From Bifidobacterium breve (GTDB taxonomy: Bacteria > Actinomycetota > Thermoleophilia > Solirubrobacterales > Solirubrobacteraceae), in assembly GCA_945878865.1 (NCBI GenBank), contig CAMCUD010000008.1, forward strand, positions 1-64,000: 64,000 bases of DNA, in the 5' to 3' direction. The position numbers and the translations under genes were made by a program. The notes below the pieces were generated by a model that was given only the letters and a program-made list of their open reading frames with translations, was not told the DNA's origin and ran no database searches. Each line of letters begins with the position of its first letter. Within the stretch, counting starts at the first letter, position 1. Shown here one piece after another: positions 51,961 to 60,347 of the stretch.

Positions 51961-52628
51961 GCCTCCGCCTTCGGGCCGCTGTCACCGTCATCGTCGGCCG
52001 CGCTGCGGCGACGGCGGACGAAGAGCACGAGTCCGATCCCGGCGAGCACGACCAGCGCGAACGCGACGATCGCGCCGACGGGCATGCCGCCCCCGGTCCC
52101 GCGCCACCACAGGGTGCCCGCGATCGCCGCCGGCTTGCCGTCGACGGTCATCGGGACCTTCCAGTCGAAGACCTTCTGCCGCTGATCGGTCTTGCCCCGC
52201 ACCTGCGGCGGCTCACCGTCGGCCATCCAGTGGATCCGGTGGTCGTGGAACTGGAAGCGCTCGTTGCCATCCGCCGCCTTCCAGACCGGCTGGGCCTTGG
52301 CGTCGGCGATCTTCGGGACATCGACGTCGCCACGCGGGTCGTCGTTGAGGTACGTCGCCGGCGAGCGCTCGTTGATCTGGACGTGGCCATCGGGCAGCAG
52401 GCGGGCGTACGGCTCGCCGTCGTACCCCTCGATGACGACGACCTTGCCGGTGTCGTTGATGACCTGCAGGCGATCGTCGCCGTTGAGGACCTGGACCTTC
52501 AGGCCAGGGACGTCGACGCTCGTGACGACGGATTCGTAGTCGGGGTTGCCCTTGTGCGCACCGGCGGGCGCGGCGGCGAGGGCGGCGAAGCAGGCCGTCG
52601 CGCACGCGACGGCGGTGATGCGGGCCAT
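51954..52628 (-). CDS. Exported N-terminal-His membrane-anchored protein, copper operon
   Basis: A 224-residue protein opening the operon. Signal peptide ends AAPAGA|HKGN, giving an N-terminal His; the extracellular domain (about 24-180) includes VLNGDDRLQVINDTGKVVV, RSPATYLNDDPRGD and a His-rich FQFHDHRIHWMADG; a C-terminal helix VGAIVAFALVVLAGIGLVLF and basic tail anchor it. I do not recognise the family. Position ahead of CopCD-CopC-YcnI and the His-first mature end suggest a copper-binding partner (inference). Confidence 0.78.
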   Translation of the reverse strand: MARITAVACATACFAALAAAPAGAHKGNPDYESVVTSVDVPGLKVQVLNGDDRLQVINDTGKVVVIEGYDGEPYARLLPDGHVQINERSPATYLNDDPRGDVDVPKIADAKAQPVWKAADGNERFQFHDHRIHWMADGEPPQVRGKTDQRQKVFDWKVPMTVDGKPAAIAGTLWWRGTGGGMPVGAIVAFALVVLAGIGLVLFVRRRRSAADDDGDSGPKAEAW

Positions 52629-52685
52629 GTGCCCGTCCTCCTCGGGATCGAGCTCGCGCCCGAGGTGGACCTCGCGACGGAGCGG

Positions 52686-53015
52686 CTAGCGGATGACGGG
52701 GGCCGCCGGGGGCGGCCGGACGTCGAGTGCGAACGCGAGGAGGGCGCCCGCGCGAGGCGGCAGCGCGACACCGCGGCGCGCGGGGAGATGGCGCGCAGCG
52801 CGCCTCCGGGAAACGGCCCGGGTGCCGATGAACCGAGCGATGCGCTCGATCGCCTCCTCGCCCATGTACCGCCCCGTCAGCAGGGGCAGTGCGAGCAGCA
52901 CGACGGGCGCAGCCAGCAGCAGATCCATGGGCGCGCCGAGGACGATCGGCAGCACGCAGGAGACGCCCACGAAGGTGAGCGCCAGCAGCAGGTGGCGGAG
53001 GTCACGAGGCCGCAT
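52686..53015 (-). CDS. Small two-helix membrane protein, paralogue A
   Basis: A 109-residue protein with two hydrophobic helices (LLLALTFVGVSCVLPIVLG and LLLAAPVVLLALPLL), then YMGEEAIERIARFI, an Arg-rich stretch and the C-terminal motif LLAFALDVRPPPA. It is the same length and layout as its divergent neighbour at 53082. Function unknown. Confidence 0.7.
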   Translation of the reverse strand: MRPRDLRHLLLALTFVGVSCVLPIVLGAPMDLLLAAPVVLLALPLLTGRYMGEEAIERIARFIGTRAVSRRRAARHLPARRGVALPPRAGALLAFALDVRPPPAAPVIR

Positions 53016-53081
53016 GGACCCGCGATGGTAGCTGGCAGGCGGTTGGCGTCGCCCCGGATTCCCGGCTACCCTGGCGGGCCG

Positions 53082-53411
53082 ATGTCCGCGGTCCGCCGAC
53101 CCATCGTCCTGCGCTGCGCCGTGTTCGCGGCCGTGCTCCTCGCGCTTGCCGCGGGGTTCGTCACGGCCCCGTCCGTCGCCTTGCTGCTCGCGCCGGCGGC
53201 CGCGCTCCTGCTGCTCCTCGCCCACGGGATCTTCCCCGGCGAGCAGCTCATCGAACGGCTCCGCGCCCACCGCGCGCAGCACCGTCCCCGGCGCCGTCTG
53301 CTGCCCGTCGCGCGCCCGGTCGCTCCGGCGACCATCCGCCGCACCGGGCGCCACATCGCGTTCGCGCTCGCCGTGCGCCCGCCGCCCGCGCGGCTCGCCC
53401 TCACCCGCTAG
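53082..53411 (+). CDS. Small two-helix membrane protein, paralogue B
   Basis: A 109-residue protein with hydrophobic segments VFAAVLLALAAGFVTAPSV and LLLAPAAALLLLLAHGI, then FPGEQLIERLRAHR, an Arg-rich stretch and C-terminal IAFALAVRPPPA. The GE..IER and AFAL.VRPPPA motifs are shared with the head-to-head gene at 52686, so the two are paralogues. No function recognised. Confidence 0.7.
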   Translation: MSAVRRPIVLRCAVFAAVLLALAAGFVTAPSVALLLAPAAALLLLLAHGIFPGEQLIERLRAHRAQHRPRRRLLPVARPVAPATIRRTGRHIAFALAVRPPPARLALTR

Positions 53412-53477
53412 CGCACGCCCGAACGACGCCTTCTCGCGGTCGGTGGGGCGTGCCCCACCCACCATCCGAAAGGGCGC

Positions 53478-54677
53478 ATGCGCGCATTCCCGCATGCGAT
53501 GTCGGCGGCGCTCTGCGCCGTGGGCGTCGCGAGCATCGCGTCCCCCGCCGTGGCCGCTCCGGCCGCGTGCGGAGGCACGCCACAGATCACGGACCCGACC
53601 GGGGACGGCCATCACGCGAACACCGACGTGACGGCCGCGTGGTTCTCCGAGCAGTCGGGCCTGCAGGCCGTCATCCGCGTCAAGATCGGCGACTTCACGC
53701 CGGCCCACGACGATTCGGACGCGGCCGGCTACGCGGTGATCTACGAGGTCGACGGGGTCCGCCGGTACGTCCGGGCCGAGGCCCCGAGGACCGGCGCGAT
53801 GCGTTTCGACACCGGCACGTGGTCGCCGGCCGGCGGGTTCGCCAGCACGGCGACGACCACGGGCTCGACCGAGGCCGGGCCGAACGGCGTGGTCGTGATC
53901 ACCGTGCCCGGCGTGAGCGCCGGGCAGCGGATCTCACGGCCGTTCGTCCTGACCTACGACGGTGAGGACGCCCCGGGCGTCGTGCACTGGGTCGATCGGG
54001 CTCCGGGTGGCACCGCGCCGGACAGCACTGAGTACGGCGCCGACCTCGTCGTCGGCGCGTGCGGACTCGGCGGCACCGCTCCGGGCACGGGTGGAGGGAC
54101 AGGCGGGCAGGGCGGATCGAGCGGGACGGGCGGATCCGCCGGCTCCGGCAGCGGCACGTCCGCGGCCGGGCTGACGGGCGTCGCGCTCAAGGCGCCGGCC
54201 GCCGTCACCGGTGGAGGGACCGTCCGGGTCACCGGCGCGGTCCGCCCCGCGCAGGCCGGCGTCGCCGTAACCCTCCGGTCCCGCGCCAAGAAGCTCACGA
54301 CCCGCTCCACCACGACGGGGGCCGACGGCGCGTTCGCGCTGAAGGTCCCGATCGGCGAGACGACCACGCTGCAGGCGAGCGCCGGTGGCCTGTCGTCGCA
54401 GTCGCTCACGGTGACCGTGAAGTCCACGGTCCGCGTGCGCGTCCGCCGTGTCCGTGCGGGCGGCGTCCTCGTCACCGGCCAGGTGCGCCCCGCGCTGCCC
54501 GGCCGCGTTCTGTGGCTGCGCGACGGATCCGCGTCGCCGGCCGCCACCACCTCGGCGAAGGGCGGCACGTTCCGCCTTCGCCTCCGACATCCGCGAAGGG
54601 GCCGCTACCAGGCCGTCTTCGTGCCGTCCGGCGCACGCGCCGAACGGTCCACATCGAACACAGGAGTCATCCGTTGA
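53478..54677 (+). CDS. Secreted multidomain protein of unknown function
   Basis: A 399-residue exported protein: signal peptide (cleavage near AVAA|PAAC), an N-terminal beta domain (about 35-200, ITDPTGDGHHANTDVTAAWF), a Gly/Ser-rich linker and two carboxypeptidase-like/Ig-like repeats (VRVTGAVRPAQAGVAVTLRS and VLVTGQVRPALPGRVLWLRD). There is no anchor. The stop overlaps the next gene's TTG start (TTGA), so they are co-translated. It resembles secreted surface-binding proteins; no enzyme motif is seen. Confidence 0.72.
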   Translation: MRAFPHAMSAALCAVGVASIASPAVAAPAACGGTPQITDPTGDGHHANTDVTAAWFSEQSGLQAVIRVKIGDFTPAHDDSDAAGYAVIYEVDGVRRYVRAEAPRTGAMRFDTGTWSPAGGFASTATTTGSTEAGPNGVVVITVPGVSAGQRISRPFVLTYDGEDAPGVVHWVDRAPGGTAPDSTEYGADLVVGACGLGGTAPGTGGGTGGQGGSSGTGGSAGSGSGTSAAGLTGVALKAPAAVTGGGTVRVTGAVRPAQAGVAVTLRSRAKKLTTRSTTTGADGAFALKVPIGETTTLQASAGGLSSQSLTVTVKSTVRVRVRRVRAGGVLVTGQVRPALPGRVLWLRDGSASPAATTSAKGGTFRLRLRHPRRGRYQAVFVPSGARAERSTSNTGVIR

Positions 54678-55891
54678 CCACCTCCCGCATCGCTCGTGCC
54701 GCCGCCCTCACCGCGGCCGCGGCAGCCACCGCCCTCGCGCTCCCCGCGGCGGCCGGCGCCCACGGCAGCGTGTACGAGACGACCGCCCGGATCGTGCCGA
54801 GCCCGGCGCCGTCGCCGATCACCGCCGGAGACCTCACCACCCAGAAGCGCTACGTCTTCACCAACCACGGCTACACCGCCGTGTTCCGGGAGACGAACGG
54901 GCTGACCAGCGGCGGCGTGATCAACTTCGCCGTCCTCCCGAGCGCGTACCGCAACCAGGCCAGCAAGACGGCCAACTTCAAGGAGGCGTGGTACGTCGAG
55001 GGCGGCACCGGCATCCAGGCGCACGCCACGTGCCAGGGCGTCGCGGCGCTGTCGTCCTACGAGAACATCGGCGCGTGGCAGGGCGCTGACCCGTTCTACG
55101 CGTACATCCCGTTCCAGAAGAACGCGGCCGGATTCGAAGACGACCCATCGTCGTGGATCGCGCTGGTGAAGACCCTCACCGGCGTCGACCTCGCGACGGT
55201 CGCCAGCCCGGCAACCGCGTGCGCCGGCCTCGGCGGCACCTACACGCCCGCCGACGACTTCAACAACCCGCCGACGACCGCAAATCCCCTCGCGCCGTGG
55301 ACGACGCTCAGCTCGTCGACCATCGCAGAGCAGGTCGAGGCCGCGACCGACCCGCTCAACGACAAGATCGCTGAGCAGGACACCGAGATCTCGGGCCTCG
55401 AGGGTGACGTCACCGGCCTGAAGGCGAAGGTCGCCGAGCTCGAGGCCGCCAAGGCCGCGTCGGACAAGGCGCTGGCCGAGGCGCAGGCGTCGGCGAAGGC
55501 CCTCGCCGACAAGGCGGCTGCCGCCGAGGCCGCGAGCTCCGCCGCATCGGCGCAGTTGAAGGCTGCGTCCATCCCGCTCGGCCTCGCCGTGAGCGCTGAG
55601 TCGTTCTCCGTCGCGCAGCTGAAGGCCGGCGTCAGCGTCAAGCTCACCGGCCCGGCCGGCGAGAAGGCGCACGCCCGCCTGCTCGTCTCGACGGCGACCC
55701 GCCGCGCGCTCGGGCTGCCGCTGCGCACGCTGGCGTCGGCCACCACGACGCTCGGCGCGGACGGCACGACGACGGTCACGCTGAAGAGCTCGGCGAAGGC
55801 GCTGGCGAAGCTCACCGCGTCGACGAAGGTCACCGTCGACGTGTCGGCGGGCGGGCGCACCATCAGCACGACCGCGACGCTGACGAAGTGA
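54674..55891 (+). CDS. Exported N-terminal-His protein with coiled coil
   Basis: A 405-residue protein: signal peptide ending PAAAGA|HGSV, a globular domain (about 30-215, with YVFTNHGYTAVFRETNG, two Cys in ATCQGV and TACAGLGG), a long Ala/Lys/Glu-rich coiled coil (about 225-300) and a C-terminal beta domain (about 305-405). TTG 54674 has AGGAG 7 bases before. The mature N-terminal His and the overlapping downstream CopC-like gene link it to copper. Family not recognised. Confidence 0.75.
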   Translation: MTTSRIARAAALTAAAAATALALPAAAGAHGSVYETTARIVPSPAPSPITAGDLTTQKRYVFTNHGYTAVFRETNGLTSGGVINFAVLPSAYRNQASKTANFKEAWYVEGGTGIQAHATCQGVAALSSYENIGAWQGADPFYAYIPFQKNAAGFEDDPSSWIALVKTLTGVDLATVASPATACAGLGGTYTPADDFNNPPTTANPLAPWTTLSSSTIAEQVEAATDPLNDKIAEQDTEISGLEGDVTGLKAKVAELEAAKAASDKALAEAQASAKALADKAAAAEAASSAASAQLKAASIPLGLAVSAESFSVAQLKAGVSVKLTGPAGEKAHARLLVSTATRRALGLPLRTLASATTTLGADGTTTVTLKSSAKALAKLTASTKVTVDVSAGGRTISTTATLTK

Positions 55892-56256
55892 TGCGGCGCG
55901 CGGTCATCACCGCACTCGCGTGCGCGGTCGCCGTCTCGACGGCGGCCGCGACCGCGCTGGCGCACAGCGAGGTCGTCTCGACGAGCCCGAAGGCGGGTGG
56001 CAGCGCGTCGACCAAGATCACCAAGGTCACGGTCACCTTCTCCGGCCCGATGCGCAAGGGGACGATCCGCGTCACCGGCGCGGGGGGCAAGGTCGTCTCG
56101 CAGGGCAGCGGCGGGAGTGACCCGCGCAACGTCAACCGCCTCACGGTCGCGCTGAAGCGCGGCCTGAAGGCGGGCCGCTACACGGCGGCGTGGACCGCCG
56201 TCGCCGCCGACGGGCACAAGCAGCAGGGGAGCTTCCGCTTCCGCCTGAGGTCGTAG
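55891..56256 (+). CDS. CopC-domain protein, second copy
   Basis: A 121-residue CopC protein: signal peptide ending ATALA|HSEV, then the CopC beta fold (VTVTFSGPMRKGTIRVTG) and AVAADGHKQQGSF with the Asp/His copper pair. ATG 55891 overlaps the previous stop (TGATG); GTG 55888 is a possible alternative. It is more similar to the 49868 copy at the Cu site than to the fusion's CopC domain. Confidence 0.87.
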   Translation: MRRAVITALACAVAVSTAAATALAHSEVVSTSPKAGGSASTKITKVTVTFSGPMRKGTIRVTGAGGKVVSQGSGGSDPRNVNRLTVALKRGLKAGRYTAAWTAVAADGHKQQGSFRFRLRS

Positions 56257-56279
56257 CCGCTTGGCACATCATCCCTCTC

Positions 56280-56320
56280 CATGTACACTCGTGCACATAC
56301 GGTGTACAGAGCTGTACATG
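56280..56320. promoter_or_regulatory. TGTACA operator array upstream of P450
   Basis: CATGTACA at 56280-56287 and TGTACATG at 56313-56320 form a perfect 8-bp inverted repeat, with another TGTACA at 56303-56308 and GTGCAC at 56291-56296. TGTACA start positions are 21 and 10 bp apart, about two turns and one turn of DNA. Such arrays are typical operators of TetR- or GntR-type repressors; none is encoded adjacent. Confidence 0.65.
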
Positions 56321-56331
56321 GAGAGGTGCTG

Positions 56332-57732
56332 ATGACCGCGACCACCACCCTGGCCGAACCCCTCGTCCGCGAGGCGGCCCCCTCACCCGCCGGGCCGATC
56401 TCCGAGGCCGACCTGGGCGCGCTGCGCACGGTGCCGGAGATCCCGCTGCCGCGCACCGCGCAGGTCCTGCGCTTCAGCCAGCGTCAGATCGAGTTCGTCT
56501 TCGCCTGGCAGCGCCAGCTCGGCGACACGTTCCGCTTCAACGGGATCGTCCCCGGCCGCCCCGTGATCACGTCGCACCCCGACCACGTCAAGTCGCTCTT
56601 CACCGCCAGGCCCGAGCAGGCGCCGTCGCTCACCGGCGAGTCGCCGCTGCGCCCGATCGTCGGGCCGAACTCCACGCTCACGGCGGTCGGCCCGCGCCAC
56701 ATGCGCCAGCGCAAGCTCCTGCTGCCCTCGTTCCACGGCGAGGCGATCGCGCAGTACATGCAGATGATCGAGGAGGCCGCGCACCGCGAGATCGATCGCT
56801 GGCCGACGGGCAAGCCGTTCTCCCTGGCCCCGCGCATGCAGGCGATCACGCTCGACGTGATCATGTCCGGCATCTTCGGGATCGACGGGACGCCGAAGCC
56901 CGGCACCGCCGAGTGGGGCCTGCGCACCGCCGTCCGCGGCCTCGTCGAGGCGTCCACCGCACCCGGCGCGAAGATCGCCGAGTACATGAACGTCGGCCGC
57001 GACGAGCCCGTCGGCCTGACGAAGATCGGCATGGAGATCCTCGACCGCCCGACGTACGCGGTCATCGCCAAGCGCCGCAAGGACCCGCTGCTTGACAGCC
57101 GGACGGACATCATGTCCATGCTCATGCGCGCCGAGACCGAGGACGGCGAGCGCCTCGACGACCGCGAGCTGCGCGACGAGCTGCTCACGCTCGTGCTGGC
57201 CGGCCACGAGACGACGGCGAACTCGCTGTCGTGGACGTGGGAGCGGCTCGTCCGCTTCCCCGACGCCTACCAGCGCCTCAACGACGCCGTCCGCGACGAC
57301 GACGACGCGGACACCTGGATCGAGGCCACCATCACGGAGGGCATGCGCGCCCGTCCGGTCATCCCGATGATCGGCCGCCGCGTCGCCGTGCCGTGGCAGC
57401 TCGGCGAGTACGGCGTCGCCGCGGGCACCCCCGTGACCATGAGCATCCTGCTGCTGCACCACCGCGAGGACGTGTACCCCGACCCGTTCGGCTTCCGCCC
57501 CGAGCGGTGGCTCGACGCCAAGCCGGGGACATACACGTGGATCCCGTTCGGGGGAGGGATCCGGCGCTGTGTCGGCGCGTCGCTGGCGATGGCCGAGCAG
57601 CGGGTGGTGCTGCGCGCGATGGTGGAGCGGCTCGACCTCGAGGCCGACCGGCCCGAGCCCGAGCACGCGCAGCACCGCAACGTGACGATGATCCCGGAGC
57701 GCGGGGCGCGGGTCGTGGCCCGCCCCGCGTAG
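56332..57732 (+). CDS. Cytochrome P450
   Basis: A 466-residue P450: I-helix LVLAGHETTANSLSW, ExxR in TEGMRARP, and the haem-thiolate loop FGGGIRRCVGASLAMAE with Cys as ligand. Closest in style to CYP110/CYP102-like class II-type bacterial P450s with an Ala/Pro-rich N-terminus. ATG 56332 follows GGAGAGG. No ferredoxin or reductase gene adjoins it, so electrons come from elsewhere. Substrate unknown (fatty acid, sterol or terpene). Confidence 0.94.
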   Translation: MTATTTLAEPLVREAAPSPAGPISEADLGALRTVPEIPLPRTAQVLRFSQRQIEFVFAWQRQLGDTFRFNGIVPGRPVITSHPDHVKSLFTARPEQAPSLTGESPLRPIVGPNSTLTAVGPRHMRQRKLLLPSFHGEAIAQYMQMIEEAAHREIDRWPTGKPFSLAPRMQAITLDVIMSGIFGIDGTPKPGTAEWGLRTAVRGLVEASTAPGAKIAEYMNVGRDEPVGLTKIGMEILDRPTYAVIAKRRKDPLLDSRTDIMSMLMRAETEDGERLDDRELRDELLTLVLAGHETTANSLSWTWERLVRFPDAYQRLNDAVRDDDDADTWIEATITEGMRARPVIPMIGRRVAVPWQLGEYGVAAGTPVTMSILLLHHREDVYPDPFGFRPERWLDAKPGTYTWIPFGGGIRRCVGASLAMAEQRVVLRAMVERLDLEADRPEPEHAQHRNVTMIPERGARVVARPA

Positions 57733-57736
57733 CGCG

Positions 57737-58243
57737 TCAGGGCGCGGGGGGCGGCACGGGCAGCCTCGCCCGGAACGGCCACAGGGCGACGATCGAGCGG
57801 ACGCGCAGCGTCGCGAGGTCGTCGCCCTTCGTCACCGCGAACCCGATGGGGACGATCTGCACCCCGTCGCGGACCCGCCGCGGCGCGAGTCGGAACGCCT
57901 CACGCACCGTGGCGCCACTCGTCGTCCTCGCGCTGAAGCGCGCCCACTGCAGCGGGAACGGGTCGTCCCCGCGGTCCTCGATCTGCAGGTCGGCGATCAC
58001 CGCGTCGCGCCCGGCCGGCAGGGAGACCGGCAGCTGCCCGGGCGGCGGATGCTGCGCGACGACCGTCAGCTGCGTGTCGACCTCGCGGGCCGCACCCGTC
58101 GCGTCGGTGTAGCGCTCGGCCACCGTGGTGCCCGCCGCGGCGGTCGTGGTGGTCGCGGGGGCGGTCCCGCCGTCATCGCTCCCGCCGCAGCCGGCCGTGC
58201 CGGCGGCCAGCACCGCCGCGATGACCGCCGCGGCCGCCCTCAC
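57737..58243 (-). CDS. Lipoprotein with Ig-like (DUF4352-type) domain
   Basis: A 168-residue lipoprotein: lipobox AGTAGC near residue 19, Thr-rich tether, then a beta-rich domain (QLTVVAQHPPPGQLPVSL ... IADLQIEDRGDDPFPLQW) resembling telokin-like/DUF4352 modules. GTG 58243 overlaps the stop of the Fur-family gene (GTGA), so it is translated with that regulator. Function unknown; metal homeostasis is suggested only by this coupling. Confidence 0.7.
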   Translation of the reverse strand: MRAAAAVIAAVLAAGTAGCGGSDDGGTAPATTTTAAAGTTVAERYTDATGAAREVDTQLTVVAQHPPPGQLPVSLPAGRDAVIADLQIEDRGDDPFPLQWARFSARTTSGATVREAFRLAPRRVRDGVQIVPIGFAVTKGDDLATLRVRSIVALWPFRARLPVPPPAP

Positions 58244-58677
58244 GAACGCCTGGTGGCCCGCAGGATGACGTCGTGGCCGGTGATGTCGAGGCCGAGCCGG
58301 TCGCCCAGCCCGTGGATCGCCCGCTCGAGCTCCTCGTCGCTGAACGGCTCGACGGTGCCGTCCTCGAAGACCACGTGGTGATGGTGCTCGCCCGACGGGT
58401 CGACCGGCTCGTAGCGCGCCGTGCCCTCCCCCGAGTCGAACCGGCGGACGAGGCCGAACTCGTGCAGCGTCTCCAGCGCGCGGTAGACGGTGGCGGTGCT
58501 CGCCGACGGGCCGTCGGAGGCCCGCAGTTGGTCGACGATCTCCTGCGCGCTGACCACGCACTCCTGGCCGGCGAGCAGCTCCACGACGGCCGAGCGCCCC
58601 GCGCTCGCGCGCAGGCCGGCGCCGCGCAGGACCTCCTCGGTGTGTTCGAGCCAGCGTCGGCGGGCGGTCGCGTTCAT
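58240..58677 (-). CDS. Fur-family transcriptional regulator
   Basis: A 145-residue Fur protein: winged helix (about 1-85, with STATVYRALETLHEFGLVRR) and a dimerisation domain with GEHHHHVVFEDG (metal-binding His cluster). The C-terminal CxxC pairs that hold structural zinc in typical Fur/Zur are absent. It could be Zur for the palindromes at 46756 and 46978 about 11.5 kb away, or another Fur class. First gene of a two-gene unit with the lipoprotein. Confidence 0.88.
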   Translation of the reverse strand: MNATARRRWLEHTEEVLRGAGLRASAGRSAVVELLAGQECVVSAQEIVDQLRASDGPSASTATVYRALETLHEFGLVRRFDSGEGTARYEPVDPSGEHHHHVVFEDGTVEPFSDEELERAIHGLGDRLGLDITGHDVILRATRRS

Positions 58678-58699
58678 CGCATCAGATGGTGGCAGGAGG

Positions 58700-59878
58700 T
58701 CAGTGGTGATGGTGCGCGTGCCCCTCCGCCTCCAGCGCGGAGGAGGGCAGCAGGCGGGCGAGCAGCGCGGCGAGCGCCGTCGTCACCGGCACAGCGAGGA
58801 TGAGCCCGACCGAGCCGACCAGCATCCCCGCGACCTCCTCGGCGACCGACTCGCGCCCCACCGCGTCCCCGATCGACGTGCCCTGGGTCTGGAAGATGAG
58901 CAGCGCCGGCAGCGACGCGCCGACATAGGCGAAGACCAGCGTGTTGACCGTCGCCGACAGGTGGTCGCGCCCCACCTGCATCGCCTCGCCGAACAAGCGC
59001 CCGAACGGCAGCGCCGGATTGGCGCGGCGCAGCGCGACCACGGTCGAGGCCTGGCTGACGCAGACGTCGTCGAGGACCCCGAGCGCGGCGATGATGATCC
59101 CGGCGAGCACGAGCCCCTCGAGCGACAGGCGGCCGTCGCGCTCGCCGGCCAGCAGGAGCGTCGACTCCTCCGAGGAGAACCCCGTGAGATGCGCGGCGTG
59201 GACGACGACCACCGCGAGGACGGCGATCACGACGAGCGCGCCCGCCGCGCCGAGCGCGGCCGCAAGGCTCGTCGGCCCGATCCCGTACGTCAGCGCCAGG
59301 GTGGCGAGCATCACCGCCATGCCCCCGACGAGGGCGACGAGCAGCGGCGGCGACCCGTCGAGAATCGCGGGGACGATGAACCGCAGCACGACGATGAGAC
59401 TGAGCCCCAGGCCGATGAGCGACAGGACGCCCTTCCAGCGGCCCAGGACGATGACCAGCGCCCCGAAGAGGAGCGCCAGCAACGTGATCGGCGCGCCCCG
59501 CTCGAAGTCGCTGAACGCGTAGGGCTCAGGCGCCCCGGCGCCGTTGGCGAAGACCTCGATCCGATCGCCCACGCTGAACTTCGGCGCCGCGTCGGTTCCC
59601 GGCATGGTCAGCGTCACCCGCTCGCCGCGGTCGCGGCCCGAGGCAAGCTCGAGGGTGAGCCGCTGGCAGGGACGGCCGCTCGAGGACATCGCGCATGCCA
59701 CGCTCGCCACCGCCACGACGTCGGCGCGCTCGGGCGCGTTGCCGGCGCTGCCGGCGCCGAGCCGCGCGTCACCGCTGGGCCACAGTGCCACCATGCCGAC
59801 GACGACGGCCGCCACGAGCAGCACGGACGCGACAGCGACGACGCGCCCGGCGCGCGTCTGGAGCAGCCCCCTGGACAC
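58700..59878 (-). CDS. YibE/F-family membrane protein
   Basis: About 392 residues: N-terminal helix, an extracellular beta region (about 40-120, with PCQRLTLELASGRDRGERV and FSVGDRIEVF) and seven to eight helices of the YibE/F domain. The C-terminus ends GHAHHHH, a likely metal-binding tail. GTG 59878 is chosen because the signal-like segment begins there; the upstream open frame is Arg/Pro-rich and probably not translated. Family function is unknown; it sits next to a Fur-type regulator. Confidence 0.82.
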   Translation of the reverse strand: MSRGLLQTRAGRVVAVASVLLVAAVVVGMVALWPSGDARLGAGSAGNAPERADVVAVASVACAMSSSGRPCQRLTLELASGRDRGERVTLTMPGTDAAPKFSVGDRIEVFANGAGAPEPYAFSDFERGAPITLLALLFGALVIVLGRWKGVLSLIGLGLSLIVVLRFIVPAILDGSPPLLVALVGGMAVMLATLALTYGIGPTSLAAALGAAGALVVIAVLAVVVVHAAHLTGFSSEESTLLLAGERDGRLSLEGLVLAGIIIAALGVLDDVCVSQASTVVALRRANPALPFGRLFGEAMQVGRDHLSATVNTLVFAYVGASLPALLIFQTQGTSIGDAVGRESVAEEVAGMLVGSVGLILAVPVTTALAALLARLLPSSALEAEGHAHHHH

Positions 59879-59927
59879 GGCGCGGCATGCTGGCAGCCGC
59901 CCCGGCGGCGGACCGGCTCGGCGGTGA

Positions 59928-60281
59928 CTACGCGGCCGCGGCGGCGGGCGCCGCGTCACGCGGCTCAGCCGCGCACGCCCCGCCCAGCCACTGCTCGCCG
60001 TAGTCGCGCATCCCGTCGACGATCGGCAGCAGCGCCATCCCCTTCTCCGTCAGCGCGTACTCCACGCGCGGCGGAACCTCGGGGTACGTGTGCCGCTCGA
60101 CGATGCCCTCCTCCTCGAGGGCGCGCAGGCGCAGCGACAGCGTGCGCGGGCTGATCCCGGCGAGCGAGCGCTCCAGCTCGCAGAAGCGCGAGCGGCCCTC
60201 GGCGAGGTCGCGAACGAGCAGGATCGTCCACTTCCCGCAGACGATCTCGGCCGTACGGCACACCGGGCAATCAGGATCCAT
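59928..60281 (-). CDS. HxlR-family regulator
   Basis: A 117-residue single winged-helix regulator: MDPDCPVCRTAEIVCGKWTILLVRDL opens like HxlR/YodB proteins, then FCELERSLAGISPRTLSLRLRALEEEGIVERH. Three Cys in the first ~20 residues fit a redox or electrophile sensor (as YodB/HypR), though this is inference. ATG 60281 is assumed; GTG 60290 and TTG 60287 are in frame and no clear ribosome site decides. Confidence 0.85.
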   Translation of the reverse strand: MDPDCPVCRTAEIVCGKWTILLVRDLAEGRSRFCELERSLAGISPRTLSLRLRALEEEGIVERHTYPEVPPRVEYALTEKGMALLPIVDGMRDYGEQWLGGACAAEPRDAAPAAAAA

Positions 60282-60347
60282 GCCCAACACTTTACTACGT
60301 GAAGTACCCCCCGGGGGCGGCCGACCGCCGCCCCCGAGCGGCGTCCG

